64,000 nt of DNA. It comes from CAZFLM01 sp964519955 (GTDB taxonomy: Bacteria; Armatimonadota; Chthonomonadetes; Chthonomonadales; CAJBBX01). The translations under genes were made by a program, and so were the position numbers. Location of the stretch: positions 1-64,000 of the forward strand of contig CAZFLM010000012.1 of assembly GCA_964519955.1 (NCBI GenBank), in the 5' to 3' direction. Below the pieces are notes generated by a model. That model worked only from the letters and a program-made list of their open reading frames with translations. It did not search any database and was not told the origin of the DNA. Below, piece after piece: positions 34,216 through 43,629 of this stretch; position 1 is the stretch's first letter, and each line of letters opens with the position of its first letter.

Positions 34216-35085
34216 CTACACGCTCCACTCCTCGAAGAACGCCCATCGGTACCCGTGCGCCTTCACCCACTCGGCGGCCCGCTGCACCTTCTCGGCGGCG
34301 TCGGGCTGGTAGGCGGGCCAGCGCGGGTAGAAGTACTGCTCGTGGATCATCAGCTCCAGCACCTCGCGCTCGGCTGGCTTCGCGTAGATGGCGTCGAGCC
34401 GCGGCACGATCTCGTCGAGCGGGTAGAGGTTGAGCACCAGGTCGTGCTTCACGAACAGGATGCCCTCGCGCTCGTCCAGCCACGTATCGTGCGTGTTGAG
34501 GTAGGCGGTCGTGTCGCGGTCGAGGTAGTAGGCCACGAATGGCTCGCCGTCCTGCAGCTCGAAGTAGCCCACGAGCGCGCGGATGCCCTGGTCGTGGAGG
34601 GCGCGGCAGCCCTCGACCGTCGCGGTGCCCCAGTGCAGCGTGGTGAGCGCGCTCAGCGAGTCGGGGCCGGCGAAGCGCGCGATCTGCTCCGTCACCTCGC
34701 GCATGTCGCGGGCCACCTCGTCGTAGCTCGCCGTCGCGTAGGGCCAGTCCGGCTTGTCGGCGCGGGCGTGGAAGGTGAGGCGGAGCCAGTTCGCGTTGGA
34801 GCGCCACTCGTCGGCGAATCGGTCCGGCATGTCTCGTAGGGTGAAGCCCGTATCCTGGTCCTCCAGGTACACGTTGAACTGCACCTTGAGCCCGTACGCC
34901 TCGTGCAGCCCGCGCCAGAACGCCAGGTAGCCGTTCTCGAAGATCGACTGACGCGCATAGAGGGCGATGTCGCGCAGGAACCAGATCGAGTCGTCGACGG
35001 AGAAGCGGCAGCGCAAGTCCTGCGCCGCCGGGCTGCCTTCCTGGTGGGATGGGCGTCCCTGCCCGTCCTGAGCGCCCGCGCTCAT
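34216..35085 (-). CDS. Polysaccharide-deacetylase-like protein with repeat-encoded N-terminus
   Basis: A 289-residue protein with a NodB-like look: FSVDDSIWFLRDI (TFDD-equivalent), LTFHARADKPDWPY (His motif), TLHWGTATVEGCRALHDQGIRALVGYF, and late aromatic strands. Family assignment is moderate; catalytic residues differ from standard NodB. Its ATG overlaps the DegT stop (ATGA), implying a two-gene operon for a modified sugar. Codons 5-15 (AQDGQGRPSHQ) come from a dispersed hairpin element, so the true domain begins near residue 25. Confidence 0.6.
   Translation of the reverse strand: MSAGAQDGQGRPSHQEGSPAAQDLRCRFSVDDSIWFLRDIALYARQSIFENGYLAFWRGLHEAYGLKVQFNVYLEDQDTGFTLRDMPDRFADEWRSNANWLRLTFHARADKPDWPYATASYDEVARDMREVTEQIARFAGPDSLSALTTLHWGTATVEGCRALHDQGIRALVGYFELQDGEPFVAYYLDRDTTAYLNTHDTWLDEREGILFVKHDLVLNLYPLDEIVPRLDAIYAKPAEREVLELMIHEQYFYPRWPAYQPDAAEKVQRAAEWVKAHGYRWAFFEEWSV
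35047..35068 (-). repeat. Dispersed hairpin element, A form, within a coding start
   Basis: GGATGGGC, loop GTCCCT, GCCCGTCC, placed in frame 17 bases inside the deacetylase-like gene, right behind the start codon that overlaps the DegT stop. Confidence 0.8.
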
Positions 35086-36287
35086 CGCAGCTTCTCCAGG
35101 CAGTCGATCAGCGCCGCGCAGATGAACTCGTTGTCCTCGTCCGTCATCGCCGGGTGGATGGGCGGGCAGAAGATGCGGCCGCCGAGCTGCTCCGACAGCG
35201 GCAGGCGCTGGCCGGGCGTGTGGTCGCGCATCACCTTGCGGTCGACGTACACCGGGCGATTGGCGACGACGCAGCGCACCTGGTACTCGTCGCGCAGCAT
35301 CTGCAGCAAGCGGTCGCGCTTCTCGCCGGCCCATTCCTCGGGCACGAGGCACGTGTACAGGTAGTAGCTGTGCACGCAGCCCTCGGGCTCGTAGGGGAGC
35401 GTGAGGCCGGGCACCCCGTCGAGCATCTCGGTGCGCAGCGCGGCCACGCGCCGGCGGGCCATGATCATCGCGTCGAGCTTCCCGAGCTGCACCGAGCCCA
35501 CTGCCGCTTGCACGCTGGTCATCACGTTGGAGGTGCCCCAGATGTCCGGGTCGCTGCCGAATCCGTAGAACCGCGTGCCCCGGCAGAAGGCGGCCGCCGC
35601 GTCGTCGTCCGTGGTCACCATGCCGCCCTCGCCGAGCGTGGTGATGTTCTTCATCGTGTGCAGCGAGAAGACGGTCATCAGGCCCGCCTTGCCGATCTTG
35701 CCGCCCTTGTAGCCGCCGCCGCACGCCCGGGCCGCGTCGCCGATGACTGCCAGCGGGCCGCGGGTGGGGTGGGGGTGGCGGTTGGCGACCTCGATCAGCT
35801 CGTCCATCGGCGCGCTGAGCCCGTTCATGTGCACGGGGAAGATGGCGACGGTGCGCGGGGTGATGCGGCGCTCTACGTCGTTCGGGTCGAGCTGCAGCGT
35901 GCGCGGGTCCACCTCGCCCCACACGACCTGTCCGCCCGCTCCCATCACCGCCATGGGCGACGCCACGAAGTTGATGGCCGGCACGATGACCTCGTCGCCG
36001 GGCTGCAGCTTCAGGTAGCGCATGGCCATGTCGAGGCCCGGCCCGGCGCTGTTGAGCGCGACAGCGTGCTTCGTGCCGGCGTAGGCCGCGAACGCCGCCT
36101 CGAACGCTACGATCTCCGGCGCGGTGAACCCGAAGCCGCGCGTCGGCTCCATCGCGGTGCGCATCGCCTCGACAGCCGCGGCAATCTCTTCCTCGCCGTA
36201 GATGCTGCCGAGCAGCGGCTCGCCCTCCCACAGGGTTGCCGGCCGTCCCTTCTTGCGTATCTCCGTCCGCCTTGCCGCCGATAGCAT
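35082..36287 (-). CDS. DegT/DnrJ/EryC1/StrS family sugar aminotransferase
   Basis: A 401-residue PLP enzyme that transaminates a keto sugar (nucleotide-sugar or cyclitol). Conserved text: HAVALNSAGPGLDMAM, GDEVIVPAINFVASPMAV, VIGDAARACGGGYKGGKIG, and the Schiff-base Lys K213 in SLHTMKNITTLGEGGM. A C-terminal IFCPPIHPAMT completes the family pattern. The RBS GGGAGG precedes the ATG. The overlapping downstream gene is deacetylase-like. Confidence 0.9.
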   Translation of the reverse strand: MLSAARRTEIRKKGRPATLWEGEPLLGSIYGEEEIAAAVEAMRTAMEPTRGFGFTAPEIVAFEAAFAAYAGTKHAVALNSAGPGLDMAMRYLKLQPGDEVIVPAINFVASPMAVMGAGGQVVWGEVDPRTLQLDPNDVERRITPRTVAIFPVHMNGLSAPMDELIEVANRHPHPTRGPLAVIGDAARACGGGYKGGKIGKAGLMTVFSLHTMKNITTLGEGGMVTTDDDAAAAFCRGTRFYGFGSDPDIWGTSNVMTSVQAAVGSVQLGKLDAMIMARRRVAALRTEMLDGVPGLTLPYEPEGCVHSYYLYTCLVPEEWAGEKRDRLLQMLRDEYQVRCVVANRPVYVDRKVMRDHTPGQRLPLSEQLGGRIFCPPIHPAMTDEDNEFICAALIDCLEKLR

Positions 36288-36745
36288 CGCGCTTCCTCCC
36301 GTGTCGTCGTGTGAGGGGTTCTTCGCGGCTGCGCCGTCCGTGTCCTTCCGCGGCTACACGCGACTTTGCCCGCCGGTGTCCGCGGGCTCTCACGCACGGC
36401 GGGGTAAGGGTGTGCCACCACTCGCTGGAGCGGCGAGCCTCGCGCCGCCGGGCCCAGGCAGGACACCGGAGCCCCCATGCGTGCGGGACGGGGCTGCGAA
36501 CGAGTACGGCGGCGTTCGCATCTTCCTATGCGGTCAGCCGGCCACGCGCCCGATAATGCGCCTACCGGTACACGTACCGGCGCGACCCGCTGCACGTGCT
36601 GCCTCCCACACGGCCGCCAGACTGAGTACATCAAGGCGTTGGTCTCGCGGAACGGGCCTCGGCGCTCGACCCCTCCACCCCCCGTAGGATGCCCCTCGAA
36701 GGGCGGCGATCGGATACGCCACCAGTGGTCTTCGAGGAGACGACA
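36288..36745. other. Divergent intergenic region with a perfect dyad
   Basis: No gene found in 458 bases between DegT (minus) and the MCP (plus). A perfect inverted repeat CCGGTAC, AC, GTACCGG (36565-36580) lies about 165 bases before the MCP start and could be an operator. A larger GC hairpin (CCCGCCG with CGGCGGG, near 36370-36404) is also present. No riboswitch signature (cyclic-di-GMP or cobalamin) was seen. Confidence 0.4.
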
Positions 36746-38887
36746 ATGAAGTGGTTCCTGAACCTCAGGACAGGACGCAAGATCGGTGTAGGGTTCGGCC
36801 TCGCCACGGCCGTTGCGCTGATGGTAGGCTGGGTGGCCATATCCCGCATGGCCGGCATGAACGCCATCACCCATCAGATAACCAGCGACCCGATGGTCGG
36901 CCTGGACACGATGGGTCGGCTGTGGGGCACCGCACGGCAGGCACGCATCTACCAGTTCCGCTACATGTTCTACTCCGACAACCCGACGAAGCGGGCGGAG
37001 TTGGCCAAGAACGTCGAGAAGGACTTCGGCAATGTGGACAACGGCCTGAAGGAGTACGAGAAGAGCATCACGCAGGCAGATGACCGCAGGAACTTCGAGG
37101 GCCTGAGTGACGCCTGGGCGAAGTACCGCGAAGCGTGGCCGCGCATCGAGTCGCTCGCCAATGCGGGCAACAACAAGGGCGCGATGGATATCCTGGAGAC
37201 CGAGAATGGGAAGGTCTTCCGCGATGTTTTCAACCCGGCCGCCGAGAAGGTGATGGGCTGGAACAAGAAGTACGGCGACAAGCTGGCGGCTGACGCGCAG
37301 AACGCAGCCAACGCGGCTCGCACGATGATGATCGGCCTGCTGGTCTTCCTGGGTGTCTTCGCCATGGCGATCGCCGGCTTCGTTTCGCGCATCGTCAGCA
37401 GCAGCATCGAGACGCTCGCCGGCCGGATGACCACGCTGCAGAGCGTCTGCGTCACGAACCTGCACGCATCGGTCGAGGCCATGGAGCACGGCGATCTGAC
37501 CGTCGAGATCGAGACCGGCACCCAGCCTATCGACGTGAAGGCGAAGGACGACTTCGGCGCCCTGGCGACCACGTTCAACGCGATGCTGGAGAAGGTGAAG
37601 GGCACGGTCGAGTCCTACCGGCGGTCGCAGGCCCATCTGCGCGAGGTGATCGCGGGCATCCAGAGCGAGGCAGGCGCCGTCGCCAGCACCAGCACCCAGT
37701 TGTCAGCATCCGCTTCGGCCGCCGGGACCGCGTCGAACGACATCGCCGAGGCGATCCAGGACGTGGCTCGCGGTGCGGGTCAGGCCGCCACGACGAGCCA
37801 GGAGATGGCGAAGGGCACCGAGCAGCAGGCGCGCAGCGCCACCGAGGCCGCAGGGGCCATGGACCGGCTGCAGCAGGCCATCAAGCTGGTGCAGAAGGGC
37901 AGCGACAAGCAGCGCAAGGCCGCGGAGGCGGCCGGGGTGGGCGCCCGCGAGGCCGAGACTGCCGTGAAGGGTGTCGCGACCTCTGCCCGCCAGGTTACGG
38001 CGACGGCGCAGCAGGCGTCGGCTATCGCCCAGACGAGCGGCAAGACGGTCGCGGACACCGTCGCCAGCATGGGCCGGATCCAGGACCTGGTGCAGGCGTC
38101 GGCGGAGCGCGTCGAGGAACTGGGCCGCAAGGGCCAGGAGATCGGCGCGATCGTCGAGACGATCGAGCAGATCGCAGAGCAGACGAACCTGCTCGCGCTC
38201 AACGCGGCCATCGAGGCGGCTCGGGCCGGCGAGCACGGCCGCGGCTTCGCGGTGGTGGCGGACGAGGTGCGCAAGCTGGCTGAGCGCTCCGCGGGCGCCA
38301 CGAAGGAGATCGCGGACCTGATCGGCGCGGTGCGCAGCGAGGTGGACGCGGCCGTGAAGGCGATGGCCGCGAGCAGCTCCGAGGTCGAGTCGGGCGCGAA
38401 GCTGAGCCGGGAGGCCGGCACCGCGCTCGGCGAGATCCTGGGCGCCTCCCAGAGCGTGGCCAAGGACGCGGAGGGCGTGACCGGCGTGGCGGAAGCGATG
38501 CTCACGACCGTGGGCAGCGTGCTCAAGGCGGCCGACGAGGTGCTGAAGGCCGCGGACGCCAACGAGCAGGCGATCCAGGAGATGGCCGCGGGCTCCGACC
38601 AGGTGTCCGGCGCGATCACGACGGTGGCCTCCATCTCGGAGGAAGCCGCTGCCGGAGCCCAGGAGATGAGTGCCGCAGCAGAAGAGGTCTCCGCGAGCGC
38701 GCAGAACGTGTCGGCCGCCATCGAGGAGCAGACCGCGAGCGTCGAGGAGGTCAGCGCGGCATCGTCCGAACTAGACAGACTGGCGGGTCGGGTAGCCGAC
38801 ATGCTGGCGCAGTTCAAGATCGACGATGGCACCGGATCGCGGGCGCAGTCGCTGCGAGTGGTGGATGGCCGGCGGCGCGCCGCCTAG
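36746..38887 (+). CDS. Methyl-accepting chemotaxis protein
   Basis: A 713-residue transmembrane chemoreceptor. TM1 is about residues 13-33, a four-helix-bundle-type periplasmic sensor covers about 34-190 (FRYMFYSDNPTKRAEL), TM2 about 194-215, then HAMP. The long signalling coiled coil carries the invariant tip IAEQTNLLALNAAIEAARAGEHGRGFAVVADEVRKLAERS, written here as IAEQTNLLALNA, IEAARAGEHGRGFA and VADEVRKLAERS. ATG 36746 follows GAGGAG. cheW is 26 bases downstream. The ligand is unknown. Confidence 0.95.
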   Translation: MKWFLNLRTGRKIGVGFGLATAVALMVGWVAISRMAGMNAITHQITSDPMVGLDTMGRLWGTARQARIYQFRYMFYSDNPTKRAELAKNVEKDFGNVDNGLKEYEKSITQADDRRNFEGLSDAWAKYREAWPRIESLANAGNNKGAMDILETENGKVFRDVFNPAAEKVMGWNKKYGDKLAADAQNAANAARTMMIGLLVFLGVFAMAIAGFVSRIVSSSIETLAGRMTTLQSVCVTNLHASVEAMEHGDLTVEIETGTQPIDVKAKDDFGALATTFNAMLEKVKGTVESYRRSQAHLREVIAGIQSEAGAVASTSTQLSASASAAGTASNDIAEAIQDVARGAGQAATTSQEMAKGTEQQARSATEAAGAMDRLQQAIKLVQKGSDKQRKAAEAAGVGAREAETAVKGVATSARQVTATAQQASAIAQTSGKTVADTVASMGRIQDLVQASAERVEELGRKGQEIGAIVETIEQIAEQTNLLALNAAIEAARAGEHGRGFAVVADEVRKLAERSAGATKEIADLIGAVRSEVDAAVKAMAASSSEVESGAKLSREAGTALGEILGASQSVAKDAEGVTGVAEAMLTTVGSVLKAADEVLKAADANEQAIQEMAAGSDQVSGAITTVASISEEAAAGAQEMSAAAEEVSASAQNVSAAIEEQTASVEEVSAASSELDRLAGRVADMLAQFKIDDGTGSRAQSLRVVDGRRRAA

Positions 38888-38913
38888 GCACGGCACTGGC
38901 CCAGAGGAGGGAC

Positions 38914-39396
38914 ATGGCAATGGCAGACAACGCGCATGCGGACAGCAGTGCCCACCGCGTCGTCACCGTGAAGCTCGATAATGAGGTCTTCGGCTTCCCC
39001 ATCGAGACGATCGAAGGGATCGTCCCGTGGGAGCCGCTGACCCACGTGCCCAAGATGCCGGACTACATGGCCGGCGTCGTCTCGATCCGCGGCAGCGTGC
39101 TGGCGGTCATCGACCTCCGAACGCGGCTCGGCCTGGACCGCGCCGAGGCCACGGCCTCGAACCGGATCGTGATCGCGCATATCGGCGAGCAGCGGGTGGG
39201 GCTCATTGTCGATGGCGTCGAGCAGGTGGCGTGGGTGCCCGAGGCCAGCGTAGACCGAGCTTGCCACGAGGCGTCGGGCGCGGCGGCGGAGTTCATCGAG
39301 GGCGTGGCACGCCTGGACGACGCCCTCGTGCTGCTCCTCCGGCCGGACTCCTTCCTCTCCGAGGAAGAGGTGCGGCGGGTCGCAAAGGCGGCTTGA
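38914..39396 (+). CDS. cheW: Chemotaxis coupling protein CheW
   Basis: A 160-residue CheW-domain adaptor that links receptors to the histidine kinase CheA. The domain runs from VVTVKLDNEVFGFPIETIEGI through MAGVVSIRGSVLAVIDLRTRLGL to DDALVLLLRPDSFLS. The first ATG follows GAGGAGG. It is co-transcribed with the MCP and ended by a 12-bp hairpin. No cheA, cheR or cheB is in the window, so they must lie elsewhere. Confidence 0.93.
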   Translation: MAMADNAHADSSAHRVVTVKLDNEVFGFPIETIEGIVPWEPLTHVPKMPDYMAGVVSIRGSVLAVIDLRTRLGLDRAEATASNRIVIAHIGEQRVGLIVDGVEQVAWVPEASVDRACHEASGAAAEFIEGVARLDDALVLLLRPDSFLSEEEVRRVAKAA

Positions 39397-39794
39397 GGCA
39401 GGCGCACTGCCTCAGATGCACTACGGGCTCCTCCGGGATGGGACGGAGGAGCCCGCAGTCACGTCTGCGGGCACGATCTGCGCGACGTCGGTTGCGCCCC
39501 AGTACTCCGTAGAAGCATCTGCTGGTGTTCCCGTATCGGGTTTCGAGCCTGACCTTCCGATCATGGCCACGATAGCGGCCGGCGATGCCGGTACGGGGCC
39601 CCGCATTGCGGCCGCCGGACGCGCTGCGGAGTCACGCCCCAGTATCCATGGGCACCCGTGTCTGACCGGATCGGCGACTGCGCACCAGTGGTGAACCGGC
39701 TACGATGCCGGCCTCCCGCCTGTCCATGTTCAGAGGCGACCGCACCGCCGAGATGAGCGGCGCTGTGCTGATACGATGCTGCAGGAGTATTGCG
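39397..39794 (+). other. Intergenic region with stacked hairpins
   Basis: About 400 bases without a convincing gene. It opens with a 7-bp hairpin on the cheW stop (39394-39400 with 39408-39414), then the 12-bp stem at 39424-39455, whose end can re-pair (CCGCAG 39453-39458 with CTGCGG 39465-39470). The last 100 bases are the leader of the hemerythrin gene. Confidence 0.4.
39424..39455 (+). terminator. Terminator-like hairpin after cheW
   Basis: CGGGCTCCTCCG (39424-39435) pairs perfectly with CGGAGGAGCCCG (39444-39455), loop of 8. There is no T run, but it is a strong end structure for the MCP-cheW transcript. Confidence 0.65.
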
Positions 39795-40271
39795 ATGACA
39801 TTCGACCTCTCAGATGCCCATCTGGTCCGCATCGCGGAAGTTGACGAACAGCACCGGCAACTGCTTGCCCATCTGGACAGCGTGCTCCAGTCCACCGCCG
39901 AGGGTCACGGTCGGGCCGATCTGCCCGATTTCGTCGCGTTCCTGGCCGGGTACACACGCGAGCACTTCGCGACCGAGGAGCGATGGATGGACGTCCTCGG
40001 GTACCCAGGCTATGCGGAACACGCCGCAGCCCATCGCCGGTTCCTTGACCAGGTAGCCGCTGCCATTGCGGAATCGGAGGCATCTTCCACAAGGTCGTCG
40101 GTCCTGGTGCAGACGCTGAAGACGGTATGCGACTGGGTATGGACGCACGTTGAGGAGGAGGACCTCAAGTTCGCCGCTCACGTGGCGGGCATGGCCGGCG
40201 GGGGGCAGGATCGGCTTCCCCCTCAGTGCGTGATGACCCGCTCCGGCCTCGCGTGGCGCGATGGCCAGTGA
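39795..40271 (+). CDS. Bacteriohemerythrin
   Basis: A 158-residue oxygen-binding di-iron four-helix bundle. Expected ligands are all visible: DEQHRQLL, HFATEERWM (His and Glu), HAAAHRRFL (two His) and WVWTHVEEEDLKF (His and Asp). The C-terminal 27 residues (GMAGGGQDRLPPQ onward) are an extra tail. ATG 39795 follows GCAGGAG. Beside the MCP and CheW, an O2-delivery or O2-sensing role in aerotaxis is plausible but inferred. Confidence 0.92.
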   Translation: MTFDLSDAHLVRIAEVDEQHRQLLAHLDSVLQSTAEGHGRADLPDFVAFLAGYTREHFATEERWMDVLGYPGYAEHAAAHRRFLDQVAAAIAESEASSTRSSVLVQTLKTVCDWVWTHVEEEDLKFAAHVAGMAGGGQDRLPPQCVMTRSGLAWRDGQ

Positions 40272-40351
40272 GCACCGGATGGCGGCGGCCAGGCAAGGAC
40301 CGCCCTCTCGTCGGCTGACCAACTCGCCGACGTCGCGGAGCGGAGTCCGCC

Positions 40352-40388
40352 CGAGAGCCCGCTACGCACGTGTCGCAGCGGGCTCTCG
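40352..40388. terminator. Bidirectional terminator-like hairpin
   Basis: CGAGAGCCCGCT (40352-40363) pairs perfectly with AGCGGGCTCTCG (40377-40388), loop 13. It lies between the convergent hemerythrin and glycosidase-like genes and could end both. Confidence 0.7.
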
Positions 40389-40416
40389 GAGGACGTAGGC
40401 TCCCGGCTTCGCGCCG

Positions 40417-43400
40417 TTACTCTGCCCGCTTCACCACCACGTGCCGGTACGTGTTCAGCATGTCGTTCTCCAGCACGCCGATGCCGATGCCGCCTGCCGG
40501 GAAGGTGTCGTCCTTCACCTGCAGCACCTGCTTGCCGTCCGCGAAGCAGCGGATGTCGGAACCCTTGGCCACCACCCGGAGCGTCACCCAGGAGCCCTTG
40601 GCGTACAGCGCCGGCGTCTGGGCGATGTTGGTCCAGGTGCCGTTGACGCACTTGGCCAGCTCCAGCACCGCGCTGTCGCCGTGGAAGCCGAACCGGTAGA
40701 AGCTGGCCGGCCCCTGCACGCGGAAGAACACGTACGACTTCAGCCAGCCGATCGCGAGCCCTGCGCTGCCGTTCATCTGGCTGGAGGCCTCGAAGCTGTA
40801 GTCGCGCCAGGCCGCGTCGCCCGTCGTGGCCAGGTGCATTGGGCCGCTGGCCTTGGCCGCGCCGCCGTTCACCTCCCACGTGCCGCTCTGCACCGTCCAC
40901 TTGTCCATCGTGCCCGAGCTGAAGTCGTCGTGGAACAGGTCGTCCTGTGAGAAACGGGTCGCCGCGCCGACGACGACATCGGCCGTCGTGGTCTTCCCGT
41001 CCGACGTGCCGCGCAGCCTCAACCGGCCGTCCGCCGAACTCATCGCCACCCGCACCGTCGCCGCTCTGCGCGCCTTCGCCGGGATCGTGAACGTAGGCTC
41101 GGCGACGGTGACGGCGCCCGCGCCATCGACGAACGTGCCGGCGAGGGTGACCGTCCGGGGCGCGCTCGCGAAGTTGCTCAGCTCGACTGTCATGTCCTCG
41201 CCGTCAGGCTCGCGCAGGTAGATGCGCTCGGCGGGGTGGGCCTCCACGGGGTCGACCACCCACACCGAGAACGGGGTCGTCGTCCCGCCGCTCACCGCCG
41301 CGAGCCTCGCTTCGCCCTTCGCCGCGTCGGCCGGGATGTCGATTGCTGTCTCGTAGACGCCGGCCTTCGCCGCTCCGGAGGGCTTCGGCGTCACCTCGCC
41401 CCACGGCGTCTGGATCCTGTCGCCTGCGTCGAGTCCGCGCAGGACGATGCGGTTGGCCGTGCCGCGGATCACGATCGGCTCGGTCTGCACCGTTACGTCG
41501 TAGCGCTTCGCGGGACTGAAGACGAGCAGCGATGCGGCGAAGTGCACGGGGATGCGCGCCGTGAGGACATCGCCTGACCGCGTGAACGGCAGCTCGGACG
41601 CTCCAGCGTAGTCTCCGGACAGGAGGTAGCAGTGGCGGATGGCGGCTGCGTTCGGGATGCGCGCCTGCACTTGCACGTCGCGCGTCACGGTGGGCGCGGC
41701 GCCTGCCGGGACGACCTGGGTCGCGCGTTCACCGGACACGGCCGCCAGGTAGTCGCCGCTGGCCGCGCGGAACAGGTTGCCTTCCAGCCCCGCCGGCACC
41801 GTGATGGCGTGGGCCGTCAGCACCCATCGGCGCCCCTTCATCAGGCCGAGGAGCGGGGCGTACTTCGCTTCGAGCGCGCGCGACGGCGTGCCGGGACCGA
41901 GGTCCGTCGCCGCCGGGAAGTAGCCTCCCATCAAGCAGGTCTTGAGCTTGACCTCGGTGGCGCGCGGGTCCATATCGTACGGCAGGCAGATCATGGGCCG
42001 CTCGACGCCGAGGAGTTGGATCTGGTTGGCGAGCGGGCCCACGGCTTCGGACATCAGGCCGTCGACGCCCTTGCAGACTTCGAGGCTGGTGGGCCCATTG
42101 GTCCAGATGCCCTGGTCATGCGCGTTGAGCTTCGAGCCGATCTGGCGAAGCGCCTTCTCCTGCGCGAACGCCAGCATGTAGCACGGGCGGCTGTCCTGCA
42201 TGCTCAGCCCGTCGTCGTGCGAGAAGTCGTAGTCGCGGTAGTCGTCGCGGTCGAGGAACACGCCGTCGAGGTCCGGGTAGGTCGCGATGATCTGGTCCAG
42301 TTGCCGCAGGATGTGCTCGCCCCACTTGGTGGACGGGTCCGGGTTCATTAGGTTGCAGAACTGCCAGGCGATGCAGGGCTTGCCCTCGGCGTCCCGCGCG
42401 ATGTCCGCAGGAAAGTACTTCTCGGCGTACTGGTGCCACGCTTCGAAGGTCTGGTAGTAGATGTAGACCTGAATGCCATGCTTGCGCCAGAGCGCCATCT
42501 TGTTGCGCATGTTGTCGAAGCTGTTGACGTACATGCCCGGCGCGTCGCGCTTCTCCCACCTGTCCAGCGTGACGGCGTCCTGGTCCATCACGACCGGCCA
42601 GGTCGGGGTGTCCGGCAGGTAGACGCCATAGAAGGGGAAGTGTCCGTGCAGCTCCTGCCAGGTCACGCCGCGCGACGCGGTGTCGACCATCGCCGGCTCC
42701 TCGCTGCCGGGCCACGCCTCGGTGTACCACCCCTCGCCGTCGGTCACATGCTTCGACACGGGGCGGAAGTACGCCGGGTACTTGGCGACGAGCCAGCCAA
42801 GGCCAGGGCGCCAGTCTCCCGCATGCGGCACGATGCAGAGCGTTGTCCGAGCGCTGCGCGACTTCCCGAGGCGCAGGTGGTGGTTGGACATCGTAACGGA
42901 CTTCGGCGGGTTCGGCCCGTCGATGTGCACCGTCAGTCCCGGCTTCGGCACGTCCGGCGGCTCGATTAGCGACAGGCCGCAGTCCTTCGCCTTGTCGTAC
43001 AGGGCGAACCAGGGCAGGAACGTGTTCGTTCGGTAGATGATCTCCTGCCCGCCCATGCGGGCGGCACTGGCCGGCGCGCCCGGTGCCGCCCAGAACGCCT
43101 CTCCGGCCGCGGCCATGACGGGCAGCACGTAGTCGATGTTGGCCTCGCGATCCGGCGCCAGGTTGGTCGTCACCTCCACGTCCCAGCGCAGCGCGTCGCG
43201 GGTGAGTGTGAGCTTCACGGCGGCGACGTAGTCCGTGCCGTACTCCCGGGTGAATGTCACGCTCGCCTCGTTCGCCGAAGCGCGTGCGCCGGAGGCGGTG
43301 GTCCTGCCATCCGCTGCCGCGAAGGTCTTGCCGGCCACCTTGTCCGCCAGGACGATGCCAGCCGGCGCCGTGAGCATCTCCTTGCCCGCGACGAGCGAGG

Positions 43401-43629
43401 TGATCTGCCCGGTCGTCTTGGACACGGCGATCCGCATCGACGGGCTGGTCAGCACCCAACCCTCGGCGGTCGAGGCGACCGCGCAGGACTGGCGCGCAGC
43501 GGGGGAGGTGCTCCGGCGCGTGCCGGAGGGCCGTCGGGCCTGTGCCGAACACACAGTGAGCGGCAGAAACAGCGAGACTGAGATTGCCGCGGCGATGGCG
43601 AGCGGCAGGCGGACGTGTCGGACAGACAT
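40417..43629 (-). CDS. Large exported glycosidase-like protein with C-terminal concanavalin-like domain
   Basis: A 1070-residue exported protein, signal peptide LAIAAAISVSLFLPLTVCSAQA. The N-terminal beta-sandwich is followed by a barrel-like part with NKMALWRKHGIQVYIYYQTFEAW, DLDGVFLDRDDYRDYDF (about residues 450-470) and NAHDQGIWTNGP, reminiscent of DUF6259-type glycosidases. It is distantly similar in plan to the protein at 16692-20468. The last 200 residues (FHDDFSSGTMDKWTVQSG to HVVVKRAE) form a lectin-like jelly roll that probably binds sugar. The substrate is unknown. It diverges from the GH106-like gene. Confidence 0.7.
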   Translation of the reverse strand: MSVRHVRLPLAIAAAISVSLFLPLTVCSAQARRPSGTRRSTSPAARQSCAVASTAEGWVLTSPSMRIAVSKTTGQITSLVAGKEMLTAPAGIVLADKVAGKTFAAADGRTTASGARASANEASVTFTREYGTDYVAAVKLTLTRDALRWDVEVTTNLAPDREANIDYVLPVMAAAGEAFWAAPGAPASAARMGGQEIIYRTNTFLPWFALYDKAKDCGLSLIEPPDVPKPGLTVHIDGPNPPKSVTMSNHHLRLGKSRSARTTLCIVPHAGDWRPGLGWLVAKYPAYFRPVSKHVTDGEGWYTEAWPGSEEPAMVDTASRGVTWQELHGHFPFYGVYLPDTPTWPVVMDQDAVTLDRWEKRDAPGMYVNSFDNMRNKMALWRKHGIQVYIYYQTFEAWHQYAEKYFPADIARDAEGKPCIAWQFCNLMNPDPSTKWGEHILRQLDQIIATYPDLDGVFLDRDDYRDYDFSHDDGLSMQDSRPCYMLAFAQEKALRQIGSKLNAHDQGIWTNGPTSLEVCKGVDGLMSEAVGPLANQIQLLGVERPMICLPYDMDPRATEVKLKTCLMGGYFPAATDLGPGTPSRALEAKYAPLLGLMKGRRWVLTAHAITVPAGLEGNLFRAASGDYLAAVSGERATQVVPAGAAPTVTRDVQVQARIPNAAAIRHCYLLSGDYAGASELPFTRSGDVLTARIPVHFAASLLVFSPAKRYDVTVQTEPIVIRGTANRIVLRGLDAGDRIQTPWGEVTPKPSGAAKAGVYETAIDIPADAAKGEARLAAVSGGTTTPFSVWVVDPVEAHPAERIYLREPDGEDMTVELSNFASAPRTVTLAGTFVDGAGAVTVAEPTFTIPAKARRAATVRVAMSSADGRLRLRGTSDGKTTTADVVVGAATRFSQDDLFHDDFSSGTMDKWTVQSGTWEVNGGAAKASGPMHLATTGDAAWRDYSFEASSQMNGSAGLAIGWLKSYVFFRVQGPASFYRFGFHGDSAVLELAKCVNGTWTNIAQTPALYAKGSWVTLRVVAKGSDIRCFADGKQVLQVKDDTFPAGGIGIGVLENDMLNTYRHVVVKRAE

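Noticed and set aside
36288..36745. Possible cyclic-di-GMP or cobalamin riboswitch upstream of the MCP
   Set aside because: The conserved cores of these riboswitches could not be found on either strand.
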